A stretch of DNA of 64,000 bases, taken from positions 4,774,001-4,838,000 of the forward strand of contig NZ_CP082923.1 of the NCBI RefSeq assembly GCF_019931575.1, read 5' to 3'. The notes under the pieces were generated by a model. It made no database searches. It saw nothing but the letters and a program-made list of their open reading frames with translations, and was not told the origin of the DNA. The DNA comes from Caulobacter segnis. GTDB lineage: Bacteria > Pseudomonadota > Alphaproteobacteria > Caulobacterales > Caulobacteraceae. The position numbers were made by a program, and so were the translations under genes. Shown in pieces: positions 32,233 through 42,502 of this stretch. Position 1 is the stretch's first letter; the number at the start of each line of letters is the position of its first letter.

Positions 32233-33837
32233 ATGGCGGACACGGTTCTGCTGATTCACGGCTACGGCTGCGGAGGGGACGTCTGGGGTCCTGTCGCCGC
32301 GCGGCTGCGCGCCGAGGGCTACCGGGTCGAGGCCCCGACCATCCGGTCGGCGGTGCGCACGGTCGAGGGTCCGCGCGCGGGCCTGGCCGGGCTGACCCTG
32401 GCCGACTACGTCGCGGAGATGAGCGCCCTCGCCCAGACCCTGGCGAAGGAGACGGGCAAGAAGCCGCTGGTGTTCGGTCACTCGATGGGCGGGCTGATCG
32501 CCCAGAAGGTCGCCGAGGCCGGCCACGCCGCGGCGCTCGTCCTGTTCGCCCCCGCCTCGCCCCCCGACGCGCGCGGCAAGCCCAAGCTCACGCCGGTCTT
32601 CACCTTCCTGAACCTGGCCCTGTCCTCCAAGCCGGAGACCAAGGCTGGCAAGATGTGGAAGGCGGGCTTCAAATTCGGCGTGGTCAACGCCGTGCCGTCC
32701 GCGCGGCACGACGAGCTCTACGCCAAGATGGTCCATGACAGCGGCCAAGTGCTGGCCGACCTGGCCTGGCCGCACAAGGATCCCAACAAGACCGCCTATG
32801 TAGACGCCAGCAAAGTCACCGTGCCCGTGCTGGTGCTCGCGGGCGCGCTGGACCGCACGACGCCGGTCGAAGACGTCCGCCTAGTCGGCAAGAAATACGC
32901 GACCGCCGACTACAAGGAATACCCGAACAACGCCCATTATCTCATAGATGAGCCCAACACGATGAAGATCCTCGACGACCTGATCGCCTGGCTGAGCGGC
33001 AAGAAGCCGACGACGGCCCCCACCCCCGCGCCGGCTCCCGCCGCGGCCAAGCCCCCCGAGCCCACGCCAGCGCCCGCGCCGGTGAAGGCGGCGGAACCGA
33101 CCCCGGCTCCCGCCCCCGTCGCCACGGCGCCGACGCCCGCACCGGCCCCCGCGCCGAAGCCGGCGCCCGCTCCGGCGGCCAAGGCTCCGGCTAAGGCTCC
33201 GGCCAAGCCGAAGGCCGAGGCCAAGCCGAAGGCGGCCGCGAAGGCTCCCGCCAAGGCCCCGGCGAAGGCCAAGCCGGCCGCAAAACCGGCCCCAGCGCCG
33301 GCCGCCAAGGCCGCGCCCAAGGCCGCCGCGCCGAAGAAGGCTGCGCCCGCCGCCAAGGCTCCGGCCAAGGCCCCGGCCGCGCCGAAGCCCGCCGCCAAGG
33401 CCGTCGCCGCGCCGAAGACCGTGGCCCCGAAGGCCGCGGCTCCCAAGGCCGCCGCCAAGCCGAAGGCGGCGCCCGCGCCGAAGGCCGCCCCCGCCAAGGC
33501 CGCCCCCAAGGCCGCGTCGACGCCCGCTCCGGCCAAGGCGAAGGCCGCTCCGGCCGCCAAGGCTCCGGCCGCCAAGGCTCCGGCCGCCAAGGCTCCGGCG
33601 ACCAAGGCTCCGGCCAAGGCCGCCGCCCCGAAGACCGCCGCGCCCAAGGCTCCGGCCGCCAAGACCGCGGCTCCGGCCAAGCCGAAGGCCGCCGCCGCGC
33701 CGAAAGCCGCCGCCGCCAAGGCCCCGGCCGCCAAGAAGCCTGCGACAAAGGCGCCGCCAAAACCTCGCCCAAGTCGGCGAAGTAAGTGTAGGCTGAACCC
33801 CGCCGGCTGCTTCGTCGGCGGGGTTTCTTCGGCCTGA
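32233..33837 (+). CDS. Alpha/beta hydrolase with long Ala/Lys/Pro tail; end apparently frameshifted
   Basis: 534 residues as read. Residues 1-255 are an alpha/beta hydrolase: oxyanion area LLIHGYGCGGDVW, nucleophile elbow FGHSMGG, acid in AGALDRTTP, and histidine in PNNAHYLID. The remaining 260 residues are low-complexity Pro/Ala then Ala/Lys repeats (AKAPAKAPAKPKAEAKPKAA), resembling histone H1-type tails. A single missing base near 33752 seems to have changed the end: one base more would give the ending AAKTSPKSAK and a TAA at 33783-33785, whereas the present frame runs through the terminator. Substrate unknown; the tail may bind nucleic acid or polyanions. Confidence 0.8.
   Translation: MADTVLLIHGYGCGGDVWGPVAARLRAEGYRVEAPTIRSAVRTVEGPRAGLAGLTLADYVAEMSALAQTLAKETGKKPLVFGHSMGGLIAQKVAEAGHAAALVLFAPASPPDARGKPKLTPVFTFLNLALSSKPETKAGKMWKAGFKFGVVNAVPSARHDELYAKMVHDSGQVLADLAWPHKDPNKTAYVDASKVTVPVLVLAGALDRTTPVEDVRLVGKKYATADYKEYPNNAHYLIDEPNTMKILDDLIAWLSGKKPTTAPTPAPAPAAAKPPEPTPAPAPVKAAEPTPAPAPVATAPTPAPAPAPKPAPAPAAKAPAKAPAKPKAEAKPKAAAKAPAKAPAKAKPAAKPAPAPAAKAAPKAAAPKKAAPAAKAPAKAPAAPKPAAKAVAAPKTVAPKAAAPKAAAKPKAAPAPKAAPAKAAPKAASTPAPAKAKAAPAAKAPAAKAPAAKAPATKAPAKAAAPKTAAPKAPAAKTAAPAKPKAAAAPKAAAAKAPAAKKPATKAPPKPRPSRRSKCRLNPAGCFVGGVSSA
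33796..33830 (+). terminator. Intrinsic terminator after the tailed hydrolase
   Basis: AACCCCGCCG (33796-33805) pairs with CGGCGGGGTT (33816-33825) over a 10-base loop and is followed by TCTTC. It lies inside the extended frame of the upstream hydrolase gene, which supports a lost stop at 33783-33785. Confidence 0.85.
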
Positions 33838-33851
33838 TTTTTAGGGCGTTC

Positions 33852-34601
33852 ATGCGCACACCCGTGATCATGGTCCACGGCGCTTTCTGCGGCGGCTGGA
33901 CCTTCGACGCCTTCCGCGCGCCGTTCGAGGCGGCGGGGCATGACGTGCTGACGCCCGACCTGATCGGCCACGACGGCGCGAGCAGCGCCGCCGGCGCCTC
34001 GATGGCCGACTACGCTCGCCAGATCGCGCGCCTGGCCGAGGCCTGCGAGACGCCGCCGATCCTGATCGGCCACTCGATGGGCGGCCTGGTCGCCCAGATG
34101 GCCGCCTCGCGCGCCAAGATTTCCAAGCTGATCCTGCTGGCCCCGTCCGCCCCCTGGGGCGTCGCCGGCGCCAGCCTGGAGGAGGCCGTCTCGGCCGTCA
34201 GCCTCTACACCTTCGGTCCCTACTGGCTGCAGGCCATCGCGCCCGACTACGGCGTCGTGCGGCGCTACAGCGTCGACAAGCTGGCCCGCCCCGAGCGCAA
34301 AGCGATCTTCGCCCGCATGACGGCCGAGAGCGGCCGGGCGCTGTGGGAGACGCTGAACTGGTGGCTGGACCCGTTCATGACCACCTCGGTCTCGGCGCCC
34401 GGCTGCCCGGTGCTGGCCATCGCCGGCGGCCAGGACGTCATCCACCCGCCCGCCACGGTCCGCCAGACGGCCGCGCGCCTGGGCGGGCGCGTCGAGGTGT
34501 TCCCCGAGATGAGCCACTGGCTGCCTGGGGAACCGGGCTGGGAAGCGGTCGCCCAGCGCTGCCTCGACTTCATCGCCCTGGAAGGCCGCGCGGCGGCCTA
34601 G
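33852..34601 (+). CDS. Alpha/beta hydrolase
   Basis: 249 residues, no signal peptide. Oxyanion loop MVHGAFCGGWTF, nucleophile in IGHSMGGLVAQM (S near residue 78), acid in IAGGQDVIHP, histidine in EMSHWLPGEPGW. Typical of small esterases or lactonases of broad range. It sits directly after the tailed hydrolase and shares its GHSMGG elbow, but the two proteins are not close copies. Its stop overlaps that of gdx by CTAG. Confidence 0.88.
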   Translation: MRTPVIMVHGAFCGGWTFDAFRAPFEAAGHDVLTPDLIGHDGASSAAGASMADYARQIARLAEACETPPILIGHSMGGLVAQMAASRAKISKLILLAPSAPWGVAGASLEEAVSAVSLYTFGPYWLQAIAPDYGVVRRYSVDKLARPERKAIFARMTAESGRALWETLNWWLDPFMTTSVSAPGCPVLAIAGGQDVIHPPATVRQTAARLGGRVEVFPEMSHWLPGEPGWEAVAQRCLDFIALEGRAAA

Positions 34602-34927
34602 GCGGCGGAGCCGGGGCTGAAGATCTTCAAGCCCAGGATCCCGGCCACGATCAGGCCCAGGCACACCAGCCGGGCGGCGGTCGCCGGCTCCTTGAACAGC
34701 AAGATGCCGACGATGGCCGTGCCGACCGCGCCGACGCCGGTCCAGACGGCGTAGGCCGTGCCCAGCGGCAGGGTCTTCACCGCCCAGCCCAGCAGGGCCA
34801 TCGACAGCACCAGGCTGACGGCGGTGAAGGCGATCGGGATCGGCTTGGTGAAGCCTTCCGTGAACTTCAGGCCCACGGCCCAGCCCACTTCGAAGACACC
34901 GGCGATGAGGAGGATGATCCAGGCCAC
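34598..34927 (-). CDS. gdx: Guanidinium exporter Gdx (SugE-type SMR transporter)
   Basis: 109 residues, four helices, dual-topology dimer in the inner membrane. The Gdx/SugE signature is present: central glutamate E13 in GVFEVGWAVGLKFTEGF, rather than the EVxGT form of Qac/EmrE pumps. Such proteins exchange guanidinium for two protons. The start is GTG at 34927 (VAWIILLIAG), after GGAAAGGGG. A guanidine-II riboswitch precedes it, which supports this function over drug export. Confidence 0.93.
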   Translation of the reverse strand: MAWIILLIAGVFEVGWAVGLKFTEGFTKPIPIAFTAVSLVLSMALLGWAVKTLPLGTAYAVWTGVGAVGTAIVGILLFKEPATAARLVCLGLIVAGILGLKIFSPGSAA

Positions 34928-34949
34928 GACGAGCCCCTTTCCACAAGGT

Positions 34950-35011
34950 GGGGTCGTCCCCGAAAACGGCCTTCGCGAAAAGCGAAAGGCGCGGGGGTCG
35001 TCCCCCGCGCC
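34950..35011 (-). ncRNA. Guanidine-II (mini-ykkC) riboswitch
   Basis: On the minus strand there are two hairpins, each with an ACGA loop: a 10-bp GC stem (35002-35011 with 34988-34997, loop 34998-35001) and a 4-bp GGGG/CCCC stem (34958-34961 with 34950-34953, loop 34954-34957). Tandem hairpins with ACGR loops just before the ribosome site are the hallmark of the mini-ykkC class, which binds guanidinium in a loop-loop dimer and opens translation. It ends 22 bases before the gdx start codon. Confidence 0.88.
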
Positions 35012-35054
35012 TCGCCTAGATAGAAGCCATGCCCGCCAGGGGCAAGGCGCAGCC

Positions 35055-35780
35055 TTAGCGGCTGCTGGTGCTGTACAGGATCTGGGCGCGCTCGAAGTTC
35101 TTGCCGACCGAGCTTTCGTCCAGCTTCTTCAGGCGCATGTAGACCAGGCCCGCGTGGCCGCCGGCCCAGGCGTCGTCCCACGACACGGTGAAGCGACGGA
35201 AGTCGCTGCCGACCGTCTGGTCGTTGCGGATCAGGCGCAGCTGCGGGCTGTTTTCCCAGGTCGCCCAGTCGTGCAGGCCGTTGGCCAGTTCCTGAGCCTG
35301 TTCCGGGGTCTGGGCGTAGTCGATGGTGACCGTGCAGACGTTCTTGTTCGAGCCCGGGTTGTCGAGCGTGATGTTGTACGGCTTGCCGAGATCGAGGACC
35401 TGCTGCTCCTTCTTCTTCTTGAAGCCGTAGTCCTTGGTCAGCTGGGCGAAGTCGCCGCCGGCGACCTGCGGCTTGCAGACCTTGTCCAGCACGTCGAGCA
35501 GCTTCAGGGTCACGGGATCGGTGGTCTTCGGACCACGGACCGGCGCGGTGTAGGTCTCGGCCGGGGCGCCGGCGGCCGGCGCGGCGACGGGCGGAGCGGC
35601 CTGGTCAGTCGGCGCCGCAGCGGGAGCGGCTTGATCGGCCGGGGCCGGAGCAGCGGCCGGAGCCGGAGCGGGAGCGGCGGCGGGCGCCGGAGCGGTGGTT
35701 TCCTGAGCAACGGCGGTGGTCGAGACCGCGCCCCCAAGCGCGATAACGGGTGCGATCAGGCTGACGAGCGCAAGGCGCAT
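35055..35780 (-). CDS. Secreted protein with Ala/Pro linker
   Basis: 241 residues. Signal peptide MRLALVSLIAPVIALGGAVSTTAVAQ, then about 65 residues of Ala/Pro/Gln repeats (APAPAAAPAPADQAAPAAAP), then a compact domain from about residue 95 with two cysteines (LDKVCKPQVAGGDF and NKNVCTVTIDY). No named family recognised. The linker suggests a domain held away from the membrane or wall. Start 35780 is chosen by the signal peptide; an ATG twelve codons upstream is possible. Confidence 0.65.
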   Translation of the reverse strand: MRLALVSLIAPVIALGGAVSTTAVAQETTAPAPAAAPAPAPAAAPAPADQAAPAAAPTDQAAPPVAAPAAGAPAETYTAPVRGPKTTDPVTLKLLDVLDKVCKPQVAGGDFAQLTKDYGFKKKKEQQVLDLGKPYNITLDNPGSNKNVCTVTIDYAQTPEQAQELANGLHDWATWENSPQLRLIRNDQTVGSDFRRFTVSWDDAWAGGHAGLVYMRLKKLDESSVGKNFERAQILYSTSSR

Positions 35781-35914
35781 AGGCTGGATATCCCCAACAA
35801 GACGAGAGGTCGGCATTAAAACCGACAGGCGGTCCCTCGCAACCCTTATGGCTACCGATTGAGGCGGAGATTGGGTCACAAGTGTAATTTTTTCTCGCCC
35901 AGCACAGGCGAGAC

Positions 35915-35948
35915 ACGAAAACGCCCCCGTCCGCAAGGAACGAGGGCG
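35915..35948 (-). terminator. Terminator of the ATP synthase operon
   Basis: On the minus strand CGCCCTCGT (35948-35940) pairs with ACGGGGGCG (35930-35922) with one G-T pair, followed by TTTTCG. It lies 27 bases after the atpC stop. Confidence 0.75.
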
Positions 35949-35975
35949 CTTTGAAACCTATCAGCGAACCCGGAA

Positions 35976-36236
35976 TCAGGCCGCTTCGACGGCGTGCTCG
36001 GCCAGGATCGTCAGGCCGTCCGGGCCGACATCCGCGAACCCACCTTGGATGTCGAACACCTTGGTCGTCGCGCCGTCCTTCACGGTCACCTTGCCTTCGC
36101 GCAGGGTGGTCATGAACGGGGCGTGGCCGGCCAGGACGCCGAAGTCGCCTTCCGAACCCGGAGCCTGGACCAGGTCCACGTCGCCGGAGAAGAGTTCCCG
36201 TTCGGGGGCCACTAGGGAAAAGTGCAGCTTGGCCAT
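35976..36236 (-). CDS. atpC: F1 ATP synthase epsilon subunit, short form
   Basis: 86 residues: only the N-terminal beta-sandwich domain (KLHFSLVAPERELFSGDVDLV, APGSEGDFGVLAGHAPFMT, LREGKVTVKDG). The C-terminal two-helix domain that inhibits the enzyme in E. coli is missing; the frame stops after LAEHAVEAA. Short epsilon chains occur in alphaproteobacteria, where a separate zeta inhibitor takes over. The start overlaps the stop of the preceding small gene (TGATG), so translation is coupled. Confidence 0.95.
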   Translation of the reverse strand: MAKLHFSLVAPERELFSGDVDLVQAPGSEGDFGVLAGHAPFMTTLREGKVTVKDGATTKVFDIQGGFADVGPDGLTILAEHAVEAA

Positions 36237-36486
36237 CAGTTGAAGGTCTCCTCGACGCCGCCCAGGGCGGCTTCGATGTCTTCGTCGGTCTGAATCTCGG
36301 TGCCGCAGAAGGGGCAGAAGCGGATGGTGGCCAGCACCAGGCCCGTCTCGCCCTCTTCCTCGCGTTCGCCGAGATTCAGCAGGATCAGGCCGCTATCGTG
36401 CTCGATGAGGCTGGCGGTCGTGTCCGGGGACACGGCTTCCGCCAGCTCCTCGCAGCAGAATTGGCCCAGATCGGCGTCTTCGGTCA

Positions 36487-36487
<1 letters not shown>
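36236..36487 (-). CDS. Small zinc-ribbon-like protein inside the ATP synthase operon
   Basis: 83 residues between atpD and atpC. It overlaps both neighbours by one base (TGATG type at each end), so it is surely translated with them. An N-terminal FCCEELAEA is followed by a beta-like DSGLILLNLGEREEE and by RFCPFCGTEIQTDEDI, a single CPxCG knuckle. Highly acidic. I do not recognise a family. Position implies a task in ATP synthase assembly or control, but this is inference. Confidence 0.75.
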
Positions 36488-38100
<1,613 letters not shown>

Positions 38101-38147
38101 GGCGTGCGGTCTTTCGGTCTCTGCGTGCTTGTGTCGTTAGGCTTGGA

Positions 38148-39026
38148 TCAGACGGCTTCGGCGCCGGAGATGATCTCGATCAGCTCCTTGGTGATCTGGG
38201 CCTGGCGGGAACGATTGTACTCGAGGGTGTAGCGCTTGATCATGTCGCCGGCGTTGCGCGTGGCGTTGTCCATGGCGGTCATCTGGCTGGCGTAGAAGCC
38301 GGCCATGTTGTCCAGCAGGGCCGACAGGATCTGAACCGTCAGGTTGCGCGGCAGCAGGGTTTCGAGAATGGCCTCTTCCGAGGGCTCGTACTCGTAGACC
38401 GCGCTGGCGCCCATCGCGGGAGCCACGCCGCCTTCAACCACCGCCGGGATCAGCTGCAGCGCCGTCGGGGTCTGGATGACCACCGACTTGAAGCGGCTGT
38501 AGAACAGCGTGACCACGTCGATGTCGCCGGCCTCGTAGAGGCGCGTGACGACGTCGGCGATCGGCTGGGCCACCGACAGGGTGAACTGGCGATAGGCGGA
38601 CAGGTCGAAGTTCTCGACCACCTTGGCGCCGTAGGGGCGCTTCAGCTGGGCGCTGACCTTCTTGCCGACGCAGACGATCTTCACGTCCTTGCCCTGGGCG
38701 ATCAGGCTGTCGATCTGCTGGCGCGCGGCCCGCACGATCGACGACGTGAAGCCGCCGGCGAGGCCGCGATCGGCGGCCGCGACGATGATCAGGTGACGAT
38801 CATCGCGACCCGTGCCGGTCAGCAGGGCCGGAGCCCCGTCGCCGGACACGCCGGCCGCGAGATTGGCGATGACCGAAGCCAGGCGCCGAGCATAGGGACG
38901 AGCGGCCTCGGCCGCCTCCTGGCTCCGGCGCAGCTTGGCCGCCGCCACCATCTGCATCGCTTTCGTGATCTTCTGCGTCGCCTTGACGCTCGAGATCCGA
39001 TTGCGCATTTCCTTCAAGCTGGCCAT
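38148..39026 (-). CDS. atpG: F1 ATP synthase gamma subunit
   Basis: 292 residues, the central rotor stalk. N-terminal helix MASLKEMRNRISSVKATQKITKAM and C-terminal helix SQMTAMDNATRNAGDMIKRYTLEYNRSRQAQITKEL are the typical coiled-coil pair; GLAGGFTSS marks the Rossmann-like middle. Normal length. Lies between atpA and atpD with short gaps of 34 and 47 bases. Confidence 0.97.
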   Translation of the reverse strand: MASLKEMRNRISSVKATQKITKAMQMVAAAKLRRSQEAAEAARPYARRLASVIANLAAGVSGDGAPALLTGTGRDDRHLIIVAAADRGLAGGFTSSIVRAARQQIDSLIAQGKDVKIVCVGKKVSAQLKRPYGAKVVENFDLSAYRQFTLSVAQPIADVVTRLYEAGDIDVVTLFYSRFKSVVIQTPTALQLIPAVVEGGVAPAMGASAVYEYEPSEEAILETLLPRNLTVQILSALLDNMAGFYASQMTAMDNATRNAGDMIKRYTLEYNRSRQAQITKELIEIISGAEAV

Positions 39027-39060
39027 TCGGCGCTACTCTCTCCGAGCGTTCCGAGGGGGC

Positions 39061-40593
<1,533 letters not shown>

Positions 40594-40642
40594 GGTCTTC
40601 TGGGCTCTCTGCGATCTAATTTTTTAAGGCGCGCTTATACGC

Positions 40643-41197
40643 TCAGGCGCGCTTCAGGGCGAATTTCAGGGAATCGAGCTTCGAACGGAGCGAAGCGTCG
40701 AAGAGACGCGAACCGACGCGCACCTTCAGCCCGCCCAGCAGGGACGGGTCGACGCGCGTGGAAACTTCGGGGGTCTTGCCCAGGGCCGAGGCCAGGGCGG
40801 TCTGCACGCCCTTCAGCTGGGCGGGCGAGAGGGCGGTCGCCGAGACGACCTCGGCGGTGACGACGCCGCGGTGCTTGGCCGACAGATCGATGAAGGCCGA
40901 GATCGCGCCCAGCAGGTCGCCGGTGCGGCCGTTGGTGGCCACCAGGCCCAGGAACTTCGTGGTCAGCAGGTCGAAGCGGGCCTTCACGGCCACGGCCACG
41001 AGGCCCTTGCCCTTGTCCTCGGCCGAAAAGGCGGGCGAGTCGATCAGGCGGCGCAGGTCGGCGCTGTCGGCGACCATCGCCTTCAGGCTCTTCAGATCGG
41101 CCTCGACCTTTTGCAGGGAGCCGTTCTCGATCGTCAGTTCGAAGAGGGACTGCGCATAGCGCTGACCCGCATCCGTCGCCTTGGTTTCGTCCGCCAC
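40643..41197 (-). CDS. atpH: F1 ATP synthase delta subunit
   Basis: 184 residues, links F1 to the peripheral stalk. Starts with GTG at 41197 (VADETKATDAGQRYAQSLFEL), which gives the family's usual N-terminal helix; an upstream TTG at 41236 would add 13 unlikely residues. The middle has FLGLVATNGRTGDL and the C-terminus GLKVRVGSRLFDASLRSKLDSL, the conserved delta/OSCP end. First gene of the F1 operon. F0 genes are elsewhere, as usual in alphaproteobacteria. Confidence 0.95.
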   Translation of the reverse strand: MADETKATDAGQRYAQSLFELTIENGSLQKVEADLKSLKAMVADSADLRRLIDSPAFSAEDKGKGLVAVAVKARFDLLTTKFLGLVATNGRTGDLLGAISAFIDLSAKHRGVVTAEVVSATALSPAQLKGVQTALASALGKTPEVSTRVDPSLLGGLKVRVGSRLFDASLRSKLDSLKFALKRA

Positions 41198-41400
41198 TTG
41201 GTATCCGCCCGGTGCGTTGCAAATGGCCGCGAACAAGAAGGTTAACCCTTATCGCGGCTTAAAGGCTTGAGCGCGCTTGAAAAAAGCGCATGGACGGCCG
41301 GCGCGTAAACGCCGCCCCGTCCGAAGCCGCGCGCCTGATAACACGGGCCTTTCGCGGTCGCAACCAAGCGGCGCGCCTGTTGGCGGGCAAGCCCCGGCGA

Positions 41401-41640
41401 TCAGTCCCCGGCGCGACGGAACACGGCCGAGGCCGAAGCCGCCAGCGCGCCGTCCGGGCGACGCAGTTCGCCCTGGGCGAAGACCAGGCTGCGGGTCGCC
41501 CGCTCGATCCAGCCCTTCGGCTCCAGGCCGTCCGCCCCGGCGTCGGAGGCGTAGTCCACGGTCATCGAGGCCAAGGCCGTTCCCTCGCCCGCGGCCTTGC
41601 GCAGAACGGTTTCCAGCTGTGCGGCCAAGCTCGTGTCCAT
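41401..41640 (-). CDS. Small protein resembling half of a PaaI-type hotdog thioesterase
   Basis: 79 residues from the ATG at 41640. The second half (WIERATRSLVFAQGELRRPDGALAASASAVFRRA) matches the last three strands of PaaI-like hotdog thioesterases (usually about 130 residues); the catalytic N-terminal strand-helix part is absent. It could be a remnant or a short non-enzymatic member. A terminator on the same strand lies just upstream, so it has its own start region. It precedes atpH by about 200 bp. Confidence 0.5.
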   Translation of the reverse strand: MDTSLAAQLETVLRKAAGEGTALASMTVDYASDAGADGLEPKGWIERATRSLVFAQGELRRPDGALAASASAVFRRAGD

Positions 41641-41664
41641 GCCCAACACCTAGTACGCCGTCCG

Positions 41665-41700
41665 AAAAAGAAAAGAGGCGGCGGAAGGATCCCGCCGCCC
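41665..41700 (-). terminator. Terminator of the small secreted protein gene
   Basis: GGCGGCGG/CCGCCGCC stem (41692-41699 with 41677-41684), 7-base loop, and on the minus strand a following TCTTTTCTTTTTC. Strong intrinsic terminator about 95 bases after the stop at 41795. Confidence 0.85.
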
Positions 41701-41794
41701 CGTACAGGCGAATGCTCGAGGAAACAGCCAGACGGGGCCGGAGAAACGACAGCCCCAAAGCGTCTGGTACTAGAGGTAAAGCGAATACGTGTTC

Positions 41795-42133
41795 TTACTT
41801 AGCCGAGGCCAGGGCCGAACCGCCCTTGGCCGAGGCGTTGCAGCGGGTCAGGTCGTCGGCGTCCAGCGACTTGGTTTCGCCGCCGAAAGCCGCGACGCGG
41901 CCCACTTCCTTGGCGAGCGCCTTGCAGGCGACCGCGGTGAGAGCCCGCGAGGGAGCTTGGGTCGAGACGCATTCGGCGCCCTCGCAGACGAAGACGGCGC
42001 CGCCGGCGACGACCTTGGTCTTGGCGGCGACCGGCGCATCCAGGGCGGCGGCAATGCGGCCGTCGGCGAAGGCCGAACCGGCGAACATGGAGACGGAAAG
42101 AGCGGCGACGGCCGCCAGGGAACGGAGCTTCAT
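41795..42133 (-). CDS. Small secreted protein (possibly the CC_3452 family of Caulobacter)
   Basis: 112 residues. Signal peptide MKLRSLAAVAALSVSMFAGSAFA, then a compact domain with four cysteines (FVCEGAECVS, AVACKALAKEVG, LTRCNASAKG). Position near the ATP synthase operon and this cysteine pattern recall a Caulobacter family of small periplasmic proteins, but I give that name from memory and cannot confirm it. Function unknown. Divergent from the acyl-CoA dehydrogenase over a palindrome-rich gap. Confidence 0.7.
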   Translation of the reverse strand: MKLRSLAAVAALSVSMFAGSAFADGRIAAALDAPVAAKTKVVAGGAVFVCEGAECVSTQAPSRALTAVACKALAKEVGRVAAFGGETKSLDADDLTRCNASAKGGSALASAK

Positions 42134-42502
42134 CAGAAAGCCCTCCGGTGTTGGGGAAGTTGCGGTCAGATCGTTGATCGGTGATAAGCGGTACTGGCCG
42201 CCCGGACCTCGCCACCCTGTCTAGGCCTGGCCGCACCGGTATCCCCACCGGTGCTTCGGATCCGAACTAAGCATCGCTTAGATATCAGTGATCAGAAATT
42301 GCGCAAGCTCAATTTCGCATGCGCATCGATTTTTCAGAAAACGGAAGTTTCCGGCCGAACGCGGCGAGGCGCGCGCGGAAACGGCGAGCGCCACTCGACC
42401 GCCTCCCGTCGCGCCAGTTCCCAAGGGGCACGGTTGGCCGCGATCGCGCGTCGCGCTTTAGTCTCTGCATAATCACAAGACGCGCGCGAGGGAGGCTTGC
42501 CC
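42134..42502. other. 369-bp intergenic region with clustered palindromes
   Basis: No protein or RNA gene is evident. It separates the divergent genes for the small secreted protein and the acyl-CoA dehydrogenase. The middle, 42233-42323, is packed with inverted repeats (listed separately), followed by CGGAA-GT-TTCCG at 42342-42353. CATAAT at 42468-42473 could be a -10 element for the acyl-CoA dehydrogenase; no -35 fits at the right distance. Confidence 0.6.
42233..42323. promoter_or_regulatory. Array of five adjacent palindromes
   Basis: In order: GCACCGGT-ATCCCC-ACCGGTGC (42233-42254), TTCGGATCCGAA (42255-42266), CTAAGC-ATC-GCTTAG (42267-42281), GAAATTG-N8-CAATTTC (42295-42316) and CGCATGCG (42316-42323). 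The first three abut with no spare base. Such a cluster suggests several operators, a recombination site or extruded structure; no known consensus is matched. Confidence 0.55.

Noticed and set aside
33000..33770. Repetitive stretch in the tailed hydrolase as a CRISPR or satellite array
   Set aside because: The repeats are imperfect GCC/AAG/CCG codon runs coding Ala/Lys/Pro; no regular spacer structure.
40643..41236. Start of atpH at TTG 41236
   Set aside because: It adds 13 residues (MFAAICNAPGGYQ) unlike the family; the GTG at 41197 gives the usual N-terminal helix.
41242..41262. TTAA pair in the atpH upstream region as a CtrA box
   Set aside because: The spacing is 13 bases instead of 7 and the flanks do not fit the consensus.
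42251..42472. Possible 73-residue protein in the palindrome-rich gap
   Set aside because: Non-ATG start, basic low-complexity sequence with no motif, and it covers the palindrome array; better explained as regulatory DNA.
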